The notes under the pieces: model-generated | Seen by the model: the letters and a program-made list of their open reading frames with translations, nothing else | What the model was told of the DNA's origin: nothing | The model's database searches: none | Part shown: piece by piece, positions 1 to 6,461 of the stretch | Numbering within the stretch: position 1 is the stretch's first letter | How the letters are laid out: each line of letters opens with the position of its first letter | Origin: an uncultured Clostridia bacterium | GTDB lineage: Bacteria; Bacillota; Clostridia; Christensenellales; UBA1242 | Length of the DNA stretch: 42,656 bases | Assembly (NCBI GenBank): GCA_937900575.1 | Contig: CALCEI010000088.1 | Span: 1-42,656, forward strand | Direction of reading: 5' to 3' | Made by a program: the position numbers and the translations under genes

Positions 1-140
1 GGTGCCTTTTTTGTTGCTGGCTTGCTTGCTGTTTTCTTTGCAGGAGCCTTTTTTGTTGCTGGCTTGCTTGCTGTTTTCTTTGCAGGTGCCTTTTTTGTTG
101 CTGGCTTGCTTGCTGTTTTCTTTGCAGGAGCCTTTTTTGC
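1..140. repeat. 42-bp tandem repeat, about three copies, within the coding region
   Basis: The unit begins at 1, 43 and 85 with almost no divergence (GGTGCC and GGAGCC alternate at the unit start), and a degenerate partial unit follows from 127. The period of 42 is a multiple of three, so it encodes a 14-residue Lys/Ala-rich repeat in the minus-strand gene. The array runs into the window edge, so the copy number is not known. Confidence 0.9.
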
Positions 141-359
141 AGGTGCCTTTGCAGGTTTTTCTGCAACTTCTGCAACTTCAACCTTTGCAGGTTCTTCGGC
201 AGTGTTTTCTGTTAAAACTTCGTCTGCAAAACGTTCTTGGAATTTTTTATCTTTATTATCAACGATAATAAGAACAACAACAAGAACAGCAATTATTACA
301 GCGAGAGCAATAACAACCCACCACCAATTTGTTGAAATAAAATTTAATACTGCTTCCAT
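1..359 (-). CDS. Membrane-anchored Lys/Ala/Pro-repeat protein (partial, 3' end outside window)
   Basis: The reading frame starts at ATG 359-357 behind an AAAGGGG ribosome site and runs off the left edge without a stop. Residues about 5-30 are one strongly hydrophobic segment (NFISTNWWWVVIALAVIIAV and onward), probably a signal anchor. A short charged linker follows, then a tail of 14-residue repeats built from KKAPA, KKTASK and PATK. Such tails resemble histone-H1-like or AlgP-like C-termini and would be strongly cationic, suiting contact with nucleic acid or anionic cell-wall polymers; this is inference. In Bacillus subtilis the HU gene hbs lies downstream of spoIVA, but this protein has no HU fold. 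I do not recognise a family. The gene is real by start, promoter and reading frame; its function is unknown. Confidence 0.7.
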   Translation of the reverse strand, partial: MEAVLNFISTNWWWVVIALAVIIAVLVVVLIIVDNKDKKFQERFADEVLTENTAEEPAKVEVAEVAEKPAKAPAKKAPAKKTASKPATKKAPAKKTASKPATKKAPAKKTASKPATKKA

Positions 360-385
360 AATTATCCCCTTTTATTGATAATGAT

Positions 386-414
386 ATTTTAGCACATAAA
401 AAATTTTAATACAA
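386..414 (-). promoter_or_regulatory. Promoter for the Lys/Ala-repeat protein
   Basis: On the minus strand, TTGTAT (409-414), a 17-base spacer and an extended TGC-TAAAAT -10 (386-391). It would give a leader of about 20 bases carrying the AAAGGGG ribosome site. Confidence 0.5.
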
Positions 415-433
415 ACATTTTTAAGCATATTTT

Positions 434-467
434 ATAAAAAGAAGAACTCCAATGTTTGTTGAAGTTC
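434..467 (-). terminator. Intrinsic terminator of spoIVA
   Basis: On the minus strand, seven-base arms (461-467 with 444-450, one G-U pair) enclose a ten-base loop and are followed by a T-rich run. It lies just after the spoIVA stop codon. Confidence 0.65.
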
Positions 468-476
468 CTTTTTTTG

Positions 477-1952
477 TTAAAGCAATATGCAAAGCACTCC
501 ACCTTTTCCTTCATTGACAATGCGAGAAATGGTTTTGCGCATTTTTTCTTGTAATTTTTGTGGCATGGTGGTAAGTTTTGCATTTAAACCATCGCCAACC
601 AAACTTTCAAGTGATTTACCAAACATGTTGGTTTGCCAAATGCCTTGTGGATTATTTTCAAATTCTTCCAAAAGATATTTTGCCAAATCTTCTTGCTCGT
701 AACCACCCATAATTGGGCTAACTTCTGTTTCCACATTAACTTTCATGATATGCAAACTTGGAGCTTGAGCTTTAAGTTTAACGCCACATTTGCCACCTTG
801 ATGCACAATTTCTGGTTCTTTAAGTTCCATCTCTTCTGCACTTGGAATTACAATGCCATAACCTGTTTGTTCTGCTTGATTTAAGGCCTCACTTAACTTA
901 TCAAACTTTTGCTTTGCATAAGTTAAATCTTTAAGTGAATTTATAAGTTCATAATCATCTTTAATTTCTTTTCCACACTGCTCACTTATAACCTTATAAA
1001 ACAGCCCTTCTTTTGGCACAATTTCAAATGTTACAGCACCAGAATTAAGTTCCACAGTTGAATTTAAAATTGGCTCGAAATTATTGCTGTTTTCAAACAA
1101 AACTTTGTTTGAAGGATATTCTCCAATTTTGTTCACGTTTTCAATGGCACTGTCAATTTCTGTTAAAATTTCTGCAATTGTTTGGTTATCTTTTGGCAGT
1201 GGTTTAAGCCATCTTGGCATTTTGATGTTTACCACTTCAAGTGGAAATTCTTTTAACACTTCTGTCATAATATTATCTATATCTTCCTTTTTTAATTCAT
1301 TTACATTCATTGGTATTACACTTACACCATAATCTTGTGCCAACTTGCCTGCCAATTCTTTTGTTGAAACGGATTCTGGAATGCTGGAATTAAGCACAAC
1401 AACAAAAGGCTTATTGGTTTGTTTAACCTGTTCTATGGCTTGCTTTTCTGCTTCAACATAACTTGCACGTGGAATTGCACTGAAACTGCCGTCTGTTGTC
1501 ATAACCACTGCAATTGTGGAATGGTTACTTATCACTTTTTCTGTTCCAAGCGCTGCTGCTTGTGTGAACGGGATTTCTTCTGCACTCCAAGGTGTTTTAA
1601 CCAAACGTGGTGTGTTGCCATCGTACGCACCAAGTGCACCATCAACCATGTAACCAACCGAATCTATAAATCTGACAGACATATTTGCGCTGCCAACTTT
1701 AACCCTAACTGCTTGTGCTGGCACAAATTGTGGTTTGGTGGTCATAACCATTGCACCATCACATGCTTCAGGCAATTCGTCTGTTGCACGTTCCTTATCA
1801 TGCTTGTTGGTTATGTTATCCAACACAAAATTTTGCATAAATTTTTGAATAAAGGTAGATTTTCCACATCTAACCGGCCCCACAACTCCAATGTAAACGT
1901 CTCCATTGGTACGTTCTGCAATATCCGAATAGATGTTGTAATTTTTGTCCAT
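477..1952 (-). CDS. spoIVA: Stage IV sporulation protein A (spore coat morphogenetic ATPase)
   Basis: SpoIVA is the ATP-hydrolysing protein that polymerises on the forespore outer membrane and forms the basement layer of the spore coat. The 491-residue product matches the usual length (about 492). It opens with a DIAERTNGD motif, a Walker A loop GPVRCGKST (residues 25-33), the conserved TPW and HSTIAVVMTTDGS stretches, and ends in the typical IVNEGKGGVLCILL tail. I chose ATG 1952-1950, seven bases after a GGAGG at 1958-1962. A TTG four codons upstream overlaps that ribosome site and is unlikely. A sigma-E-like promoter sits directly upstream, as expected for a mother-cell gene. It is transcribed alone and ends at its own terminator. 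Confidence 0.97.
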   Translation of the reverse strand: MDKNYNIYSDIAERTNGDVYIGVVGPVRCGKSTFIQKFMQNFVLDNITNKHDKERATDELPEACDGAMVMTTKPQFVPAQAVRVKVGSANMSVRFIDSVGYMVDGALGAYDGNTPRLVKTPWSAEEIPFTQAAALGTEKVISNHSTIAVVMTTDGSFSAIPRASYVEAEKQAIEQVKQTNKPFVVVLNSSIPESVSTKELAGKLAQDYGVSVIPMNVNELKKEDIDNIMTEVLKEFPLEVVNIKMPRWLKPLPKDNQTIAEILTEIDSAIENVNKIGEYPSNKVLFENSNNFEPILNSTVELNSGAVTFEIVPKEGLFYKVISEQCGKEIKDDYELINSLKDLTYAKQKFDKLSEALNQAEQTGYGIVIPSAEEMELKEPEIVHQGGKCGVKLKAQAPSLHIMKVNVETEVSPIMGGYEQEDLAKYLLEEFENNPQGIWQTNMFGKSLESLVGDGLNAKLTTMPQKLQEKMRKTISRIVNEGKGGVLCILL

Positions 1953-1972
1953 TTTTTCCTCCAACTTACACT

Positions 1973-2002
1973 AACTTATGTTTGAAACGCACGGTTTATG
2001 CC
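1973..2002 (-). promoter_or_regulatory. Sigma-E-like promoter of spoIVA
   Basis: On the minus strand GGCATAAA (1995-2002), a 14-base spacer and CATAAGTT (1973-1980). This fits the Bacillus sigma-E consensus (G-K-M-A-T-A-W-T, 13-15 bases, CATAMAAT-like) at most positions, and no TTGACA/TATAAT pair is present. The predicted start near 1966 leaves a leader of about 13 bases containing the GGAGG site. Confidence 0.65.
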
Positions 2003-2061
2003 AAAATTTTGGTTAAGTTTTTAAAAATATGAAAAATGTCGAAAAATTTGTTAAATAAATG

Positions 2062-2090
2062 TTGACAAAGCAAGTTCGCATTCATATAAT
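2062..2090 (+). promoter_or_regulatory. Consensus sigma-A promoter for the 49-codon gene
   Basis: TTGACA (2062-2067), 17 bases, TATAAT (2085-2090): a perfect match in both boxes at optimal spacing. The AGGAG ribosome site follows at 2101-2105. Confidence 0.9.
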
Positions 2091-2111
2091 ATAATCACTT
2101 AGGAGCATATT

Positions 2112-2261
2112 ATGGACGAAGAAAAGATAAAGTCAAAAAAATTATCAAAAGAAAAAAGCATCAAACTTAATAATGATAAAAAAACTAAACGTCATCATAA
2201 AGATTACTCACTTGTTGAAGCACAAGAAGCAGACGTTGATGTAATTGAAAGCAACATTTAG
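2112..2261 (+). CDS. Unrecognised 49-residue highly charged protein
   Basis: A short reading frame from ATG 2112 to TAG 2259-2261, with AGGAG seven bases upstream, a perfect sigma-A promoter and a strong terminator directly after the stop. The product is very polar: its first half is rich in lysine (KSKKLSKEKS, DKKTKRHHKD) and its second half acidic (VEAQEADVDVIESNI). There is no membrane segment and no cysteine. I do not recognise a family. It is divergent from spoIVA, separated by about 160 bases that carry both promoters, but the promoter type suggests vegetative expression. The transcription signals make it very likely a real gene. Confidence 0.8.
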   Translation: MDEEKIKSKKLSKEKSIKLNNDKKTKRHHKDYSLVEAQEADVDVIESNI

Positions 2262-2268
2262 TTAACAA

Positions 2269-2297
2269 AAAAAGAAGGCAATTGTGCCTTCTTTTTT
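2269..2297. terminator. Bidirectional terminator
   Basis: Ten-base perfect arms 2271-2280 and 2285-2294 with an ATTG loop, flanked by an A-run on the left and a T-run on the right. It serves the 49-codon gene (+) and the lgt operon (-). Confidence 0.9.
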
Positions 2298-2921
2298 CTA
2301 TTTTTTGTTTTTATCGTCATCATTAAGGTTAAAAGCCTTTAAAATTTCCTCAAGCCCCATGGTTGGGTTAAGTGCTTCGGCAAAACTGAAACCACTTTCG
2401 CTTGTTGTGTTTAATAAATCTGCTGTTGGGTCAGTTGCTTTTTTAGCAACAGGTGCAACTGCAGGTTGCGCTTCGTCCTTTTTGGAATAACAATCAATAA
2501 TGTTGTGCAACAACTTTTTAATTGGGTCATCAACAACAGGTGTTTTAACGTCAAACGAGATGTTTTCGCCCATTTCTTTTGTGTTTAAGCCGTCATATAC
2601 AAGGGTTTTAAACTTTTCAGACATATCCTTTAAGTGATTATCCTTTTTAAGTTCTGGGTACTTTACATAAAGTTCATTAATAATCTGTTCCATGCGCAAG
2701 TACATCAACCTACTGCGTTGAATATCAAGTGCATACAATTTACGTCTGCTTGCTTCAAGTTGATTGGCATGTTCCATGCTGGAAATGATTGCACTTGAAA
2801 TGGATTGTTCTTTTTGCTTGTAATCTTCAATTATTGCATTTTGTTTTGCAATGGTTTTGTTAAGTTCAGTAATCTGTTTTTGAAGGTCGGCAACTTTTTG
2901 TGAATCTAAATTTTTATCCAT
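2298..2921 (-). CDS. Coiled-coil protein, possibly DivIVA-like
   Basis: A 207-residue soluble protein. Residues about 8-60 form a predicted coiled coil (VADLQKQITELNKTIAKQNA and onward); a helical middle region follows, then a Pro/Ala-rich linker (about 150-170) and a short C-terminal helix. A coiled coil followed by ISSAIISSMEHANQLE resembles DivIVA/GpsB-type cell-division scaffolds, but I see no definite family signature. The start has GGGAGG upstream and overlaps the stop of the preceding membrane-protein gene by eight bases, so translation is probably coupled. It is the last gene of the lgt operon. A role at the cell envelope or division site is inferred from context only. Confidence 0.75.
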   Translation of the reverse strand: MDKNLDSQKVADLQKQITELNKTIAKQNAIIEDYKQKEQSISSAIISSMEHANQLEASRRKLYALDIQRSRLMYLRMEQIINELYVKYPELKKDNHLKDMSEKFKTLVYDGLNTKEMGENISFDVKTPVVDDPIKKLLHNIIDCYSKKDEAQPAVAPVAKKATDPTADLLNTTSESGFSFAEALNPTMGLEEILKAFNLNDDDKNKK

Positions 2922-3432
2922 TTATGTTCCTCCCTTTTTTCTTGTGCAAGATTATGTTTACAACAAAGTAAGCAACAAACCATACGCACATAAGCACTAT
3001 AAACAACCAAAGTGGAATAATTTCCCTTACAAACATAAGTGTAAAGAAACCAAAACCTAAAAACAACACGCATAATTTGGCCTGCGTTTTATCTTTAAAG
3101 TAAATTGCAGTAATCAAACTTGCAACAGAAAGTCCAAACAAATAATAAGGAATTGTTTGCACGGTTAAATCTATTCCACCTGCAAGTCTGTAAATATGTG
3201 TAAACAAATTTAAGCCACCACAGAAGAAGAAAACCCAACCCAAAAACATACTGCTATCAAGTTTTAAGGTTACTGCACGTGTTACAAGCAACAAACCAAT
3301 TAACATAAGTGATGTGCCAAAACTAAAATTGAAAAATGAAAAAGAAAGTGGAATTGGCAACAAATCCAAAATAAAGCAAACCAAGTTTACTATCAACAAT
3401 GTCCAATATAAGATTTTTGATTTCCTAGTCAT
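2914..3432 (-). CDS. Unknown multi-pass membrane protein
   Basis: A 172-residue protein that is almost wholly hydrophobic, with about six predicted membrane segments, charged at the N-terminus (MTRKSK) and with a basic C-terminal tail (HKKKGRN). I recognise no catalytic motif or family. Its ATG overlaps the lgt stop codon by eight bases (ATGACTAG), and its own stop overlaps the next gene by eight bases, so the three genes form one tightly coupled operon. Linkage to lgt hints at an envelope role, but that is only context. Confidence 0.75.
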   Translation of the reverse strand: MTRKSKILYWTLLIVNLVCFILDLLPIPLSFSFFNFSFGTSLMLIGLLLVTRAVTLKLDSSMFLGWVFFFCGGLNLFTHIYRLAGGIDLTVQTIPYYLFGLSVASLITAIYFKDKTQAKLCVLFLGFGFFTLMFVREIIPLWLFIVLMCVWFVAYFVVNIILHKKKGRNING

Positions 3433-4270
3433 TACGCTTTTTTACCCTTCTTATTATGTTTACAACAAGTATTGTAACACCAACAACCAACAAAATGCAA
3501 CTTAAAAGTTGAGAAACTCTAATATTTGTTGAGCCAACATACAAAGAATCGGTTCTCATACCTTCAATAAGCATTCTTCCAAGGCCATACCATGTAAGAT
3601 AAGCACCCGTTGTTGTAAGTGTAAGTTTTGTTTTATAAAATACCACCAAAAGCAAAGCAAAACCAGCAAAATTCCACATGCTTTCATAAAAGAAAGTTGC
3701 ATTAAACCATGCACCTGCAACTCCACTCATGCCTGCTGCAGCAATTTGTTGTGATGCTTCGGCTGTAAAGTTACTGCTTTCAATATAAACGCCAAATGGG
3801 AACCATTGAAAATTTGGGTTTGTTATAAGGTTGCCATACGCCTCTTGATTGAAGAAATTACCCCATCTGCCCATTGCTTGCCCCAAAATTAAGCATGGAA
3901 CAACAATATCACAAATTGTGCCAAGTGCTTTAAAGTTCTTTTTAATAAGGCAAAACAAAATCATGCCCAAAAAACCACCAATTACACCACCGTAAATGGC
4001 CATGCCACCTTGACGAATGTTAAAGAATTCTTGGAAGGAATAAATGTGATTATAAAATATGCAATAATATGCCCTTGCACCAATCACTGAAAAAGGCAAA
4101 ACAATAAGTGCCAAAAGCAAAATATCATCGCTTTTAATTAACTTTTTCTTTGCCAAAATGCAAGCAACAATTATGCCAGCAAGCATGGAAAGAGCCATAA
4201 TTACGCCGTAAAACTTAATTTCCAAACCAAATATTGTAAAGCCTGATGCTGGCAAAATATAATTCATCAT
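3425..4270 (-). CDS. lgt: Prolipoprotein diacylglyceryl transferase
   Basis: Lgt moves diacylglycerol from phosphatidylglycerol to the lipobox cysteine of prolipoproteins in the cytoplasmic membrane. The 281-residue product has the usual seven-helix hydrophobic profile and the Lgt signature GRWGNFFNQEAYG, which corresponds to GRxGNFxNxE and includes the essential arginine. The motif GGMAIYGGVIGG has Tyr where the E. coli enzyme has the essential His103; I believe Tyr is common in Clostridia. The C-terminus has the conserved GLGRMLIEGMRTDSL. The first ATG (4270) follows a TATAAT box by exactly six bases and has no Shine-Dalgarno, so the mRNA may be leaderless. An immediately adjacent second ATG (4267) is an alternative start. 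Confidence 0.96.
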   Translation of the reverse strand: MMNYILPASGFTIFGLEIKFYGVIMALSMLAGIIVACILAKKKLIKSDDILLLALIVLPFSVIGARAYYCIFYNHIYSFQEFFNIRQGGMAIYGGVIGGFLGMILFCLIKKNFKALGTICDIVVPCLILGQAMGRWGNFFNQEAYGNLITNPNFQWFPFGVYIESSNFTAEASQQIAAAGMSGVAGAWFNATFFYESMWNFAGFALLLVVFYKTKLTLTTTGAYLTWYGLGRMLIEGMRTDSLYVGSTNIRVSQLLSCILLVVGVTILVVNIIRRVKKRND

Positions 4271-4276
4271 ATTTTT

Positions 4277-4305
4277 ATTATAAATTTATACAAGGCAAAA
4301 AGCAA
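4277..4305 (-). promoter_or_regulatory. Promoter of the lgt operon (leaderless type)
   Basis: On the minus strand TTGCTT (4300-4305), 17 bases, TATAAT (4277-4282), then six bases to ATG 4270. The expected transcription start coincides with the A of the start codon. Confidence 0.65.
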
Positions 4306-4416
4306 GTAAAATTTAAAACACTTTTGTTTTAGACATAATTTGCAAAAATTTTAATAAAAAGTGCAAAAAAATGCGTCTTTTTTAACAAAAAACTTAAATT
4401 TCTAATATGTAGTGTT

Positions 4417-5682
4417 ATGAAATATTTTGGAACTGATGGAATTCGTGGCAAAGCAGAAGAAATTTTTACACCACGGTTTTTGACAAAAATTGCTTACGGC
4501 ATTGTACGTTTTTATAACAAACAAAAATGGAAAAAACAAATTTTGATTGGCAATGATTCACGTTTAAGCAGTGGATACATAGAAAGTGCGCTGTGCTCTG
4601 TTTTGTGCAGGTATGGTTTTGAAGTGCACCATCTTGGAATGTGCAGTAGCCCTTGCCTTGCTTTTGTTGGCAAAAAATGGAATTTTCCACTTTCAATTAT
4701 GATTTCTGCTTCACACAACAGCAAGGAATACAACGGAATAAAATTTTTTAACAACCTTGGCACAAAAATAACCGATACAGAAGAAGAAATTTTTGAATCA
4801 TTTATTGATAAACCACCTTTAAAGCAAAAACCCGAATATAAAAACCCAATTGATAGCAAAAACTTGAAGTTGGATTATGTTAATATGCTAAAAAATTTGC
4901 TTACAGTTAAACCAAACTGCATAATTGACGGCGCAAATGGTGGCGCAAGTGAAATTATTAAACACGTTTTTGCAAGAACAAGACTCATAAACGTGCAAGC
5001 AAATGGAAACAACATAAATGAAAATGCTGGTTGCACCCACATTGAAAAATTGCGTCTTATGTGCAAACAAAACAAAATGGTTGGTTTTGCAGTTGATGGC
5101 GACGCCGACCGAATTTTGTTTGTTGACGAATTTGGTGACATTATTGACGGAGACAAAATATTATATATTTTGGCAAAACATTATTTGCATGCTGGCGACA
5201 CAGTTGTTGGCACAACAAATTCCAATTCTGGCCTTAAAAACGCACTTGAAAAGTTGGGCATTGATTTCTTGCGTTGTGCAGTTGGAGACAAAAATATTGT
5301 AACAGCCATGCAAAACAACTCTTACCCACTTGGTGGCGAAGAATCTGGCCACATAATTTTAAAACGTTACACAAACACAGGCGACGGTGTTTTAACCGGA
5401 ATAATTTTGCTTAACATATTATCTTCCACAAAACAAAATATTTCTGCTCTGCTTAACGAATATAAGGAATTTTGTATTGTAAAAGACAACTTGCAACTAA
5501 CAAAAAAGTTTGAAATGACAAAAGAACTTAATGCCCTTGTTGATTATTTTGAAAGACAAGGTGCAAGAATTGTTATAAGGCCAAGTGGCACAGAACCTGT
5601 TTTACGTGTTTTGGTGGAACATAAGGATAAAGAAAAGGCAGAATTTTTCCTTAAAAATTTAAAAGAAAACATTGTGGTTTAA
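4417..5682 (+). CDS. glmM: Phosphoglucosamine mutase
   Basis: GlmM interconverts glucosamine-6-phosphate and glucosamine-1-phosphate on the way to UDP-GlcNAc and peptidoglycan. All four signature loops are present: N-terminal FGTDGIRG, the phosphoserine loop SASHN (residues 97-101, catalytic Ser99), the metal loop DGDADR (about 227-232), the sugar loop GGEESGH (about 306-312) and the phosphate loop RPSGTEP (about 388-394). At 421 residues it is slightly shorter than the usual 445-450, apparently from small loop deletions rather than truncation. ATG 4417 has no Shine-Dalgarno; a TAATAT box ends eight bases before it, suggesting a near-leaderless mRNA. It is divergent from lgt. Confidence 0.96.
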   Translation: MKYFGTDGIRGKAEEIFTPRFLTKIAYGIVRFYNKQKWKKQILIGNDSRLSSGYIESALCSVLCRYGFEVHHLGMCSSPCLAFVGKKWNFPLSIMISASHNSKEYNGIKFFNNLGTKITDTEEEIFESFIDKPPLKQKPEYKNPIDSKNLKLDYVNMLKNLLTVKPNCIIDGANGGASEIIKHVFARTRLINVQANGNNINENAGCTHIEKLRLMCKQNKMVGFAVDGDADRILFVDEFGDIIDGDKILYILAKHYLHAGDTVVGTTNSNSGLKNALEKLGIDFLRCAVGDKNIVTAMQNNSYPLGGEESGHIILKRYTNTGDGVLTGIILLNILSSTKQNISALLNEYKEFCIVKDNLQLTKKFEMTKELNALVDYFERQGARIVIRPSGTEPVLRVLVEHKDKEKAEFFLKNLKENIVV

Positions 5683-5688
5683 TTTAAC

Positions 5689-5717
5689 TTGCCACAAGGC
5701 AAATTTTGTGCTAAAAT
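5689..5717 (+). promoter_or_regulatory. Promoter of ung (near-leaderless)
   Basis: TTGCCA (5689-5694), 17 bases, extended TGC-TAAAAT (5712-5717), then seven bases to the ATG at 5725. It starts just after the glmM stop. Confidence 0.65.
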
Positions 5718-5724
5718 TCTTAAC

Positions 5725-6390
5725 ATGAAATACGTTTTGTTGGATACATGGAGCAAGGCACTTAAACCAAGGTTTAATGTGGAATATAAACAGCAACTTT
5801 TTGGTTGGTTGGAACAGGAATATGCAACCAAAACAATTTTTCCACCAAAAGAGAAAATTTTTAATGCTTTAAACCTTGTGGATTTAAACAAAGTTAAAGT
5901 GGTTATTATTGGGCAAGACCCTTACCACACTGCTGGACAAGCAGATGGTTTGGCATTTTCTTGTCACAATGGCACTCCACAACCAAGTTTGAAAAATATT
6001 TTTAAGGAAATTAATGATGATTTGCACCTTACCATGTCCTCTTCAACCGATTTAACACCTTGGGCAGAACAAGGCGTTTTGCTTTTGAACACAAGTTTAA
6101 CTGTTGTTGAACATATGCCAGCAAGTCACAGCAACGAATTATGGCACACATTTACACGTGAAATAATTAAGATTTTAAACGAACAAAACCAACCAATTGT
6201 GTTTATGCTTTGGGGCAATCATGCAAAAGGGTTTTTGCCACTACTTACAAACCCAAACCACTTAATTTTGCAAGCGGCTCACCCTAGCCCATTTTCTGCT
6301 TACAACGGGTTTTTTGGTTGCAAACATTTTAGTTCGGCAAACAAATATTTAACCGAACACAATGTTGAGCCAATTAATTGGCAGATTTAA
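5725..6390 (+). CDS. ung: Uracil-DNA glycosylase, family 1
   Basis: Ung removes uracil from DNA, starting base-excision repair. The catalytic water-activating motif GQDPYH lies at residues 63-68 (Asp65), and the DNA-minor-groove loop HPSPFSA followed by FFGCKHFSSAN lies near 186-203. The product is 221 residues, close to the Bacillus enzyme (225). A TTG-initiated extension back to 5689 is open, but it would overlap the promoter, and ATG 5725 aligns with the start of known Ung proteins. No Shine-Dalgarno precedes this ATG. Confidence 0.96.
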   Translation: MKYVLLDTWSKALKPRFNVEYKQQLFGWLEQEYATKTIFPPKEKIFNALNLVDLNKVKVVIIGQDPYHTAGQADGLAFSCHNGTPQPSLKNIFKEINDDLHLTMSSSTDLTPWAEQGVLLLNTSLTVVEHMPASHSNELWHTFTREIIKILNEQNQPIVFMLWGNHAKGFLPLLTNPNHLILQAAHPSPFSAYNGFFGCKHFSSANKYLTEHNVEPINWQI

Positions 6391-6394
6391 TCAG

Positions 6395-6423
6395 TTGACA
6401 AACAAATTTGCTATTAATATAAT
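6395..6423 (+). promoter_or_regulatory. Consensus promoter of ileS
   Basis: TTGACA (6395-6400), 17 bases, TATAAT (6418-6423). The start codon is only 39 bases downstream, so there is no room for a T-box leader. A GGAG ribosome site precedes the ATG. Confidence 0.9.
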
Positions 6424-6461
6424 TTATAATATTAAAATTTATTAACTTACGGAGAAATTTT

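Noticed and set aside
1..140. CRISPR-like array
   Set aside because: The 42-base units are contiguous, with no unique spacers, and are in frame inside a protein gene.
22..378. Plus-strand open frame rich in Phe, Ala and Leu
   Set aside because: It is the antisense of the Lys/Ala-repeat gene, which has the promoter, ribosome site and plausible composition.
1953..1964. spoIVA start at the upstream TTG
   Set aside because: That TTG overlaps the GGAGG site; ATG 1952 has ideal spacing and matches family length.
5689..5724. Longer ung start at TTG 5689
   Set aside because: It would place the promoter inside the coding region, and ATG 5725 aligns with known Ung N-termini.
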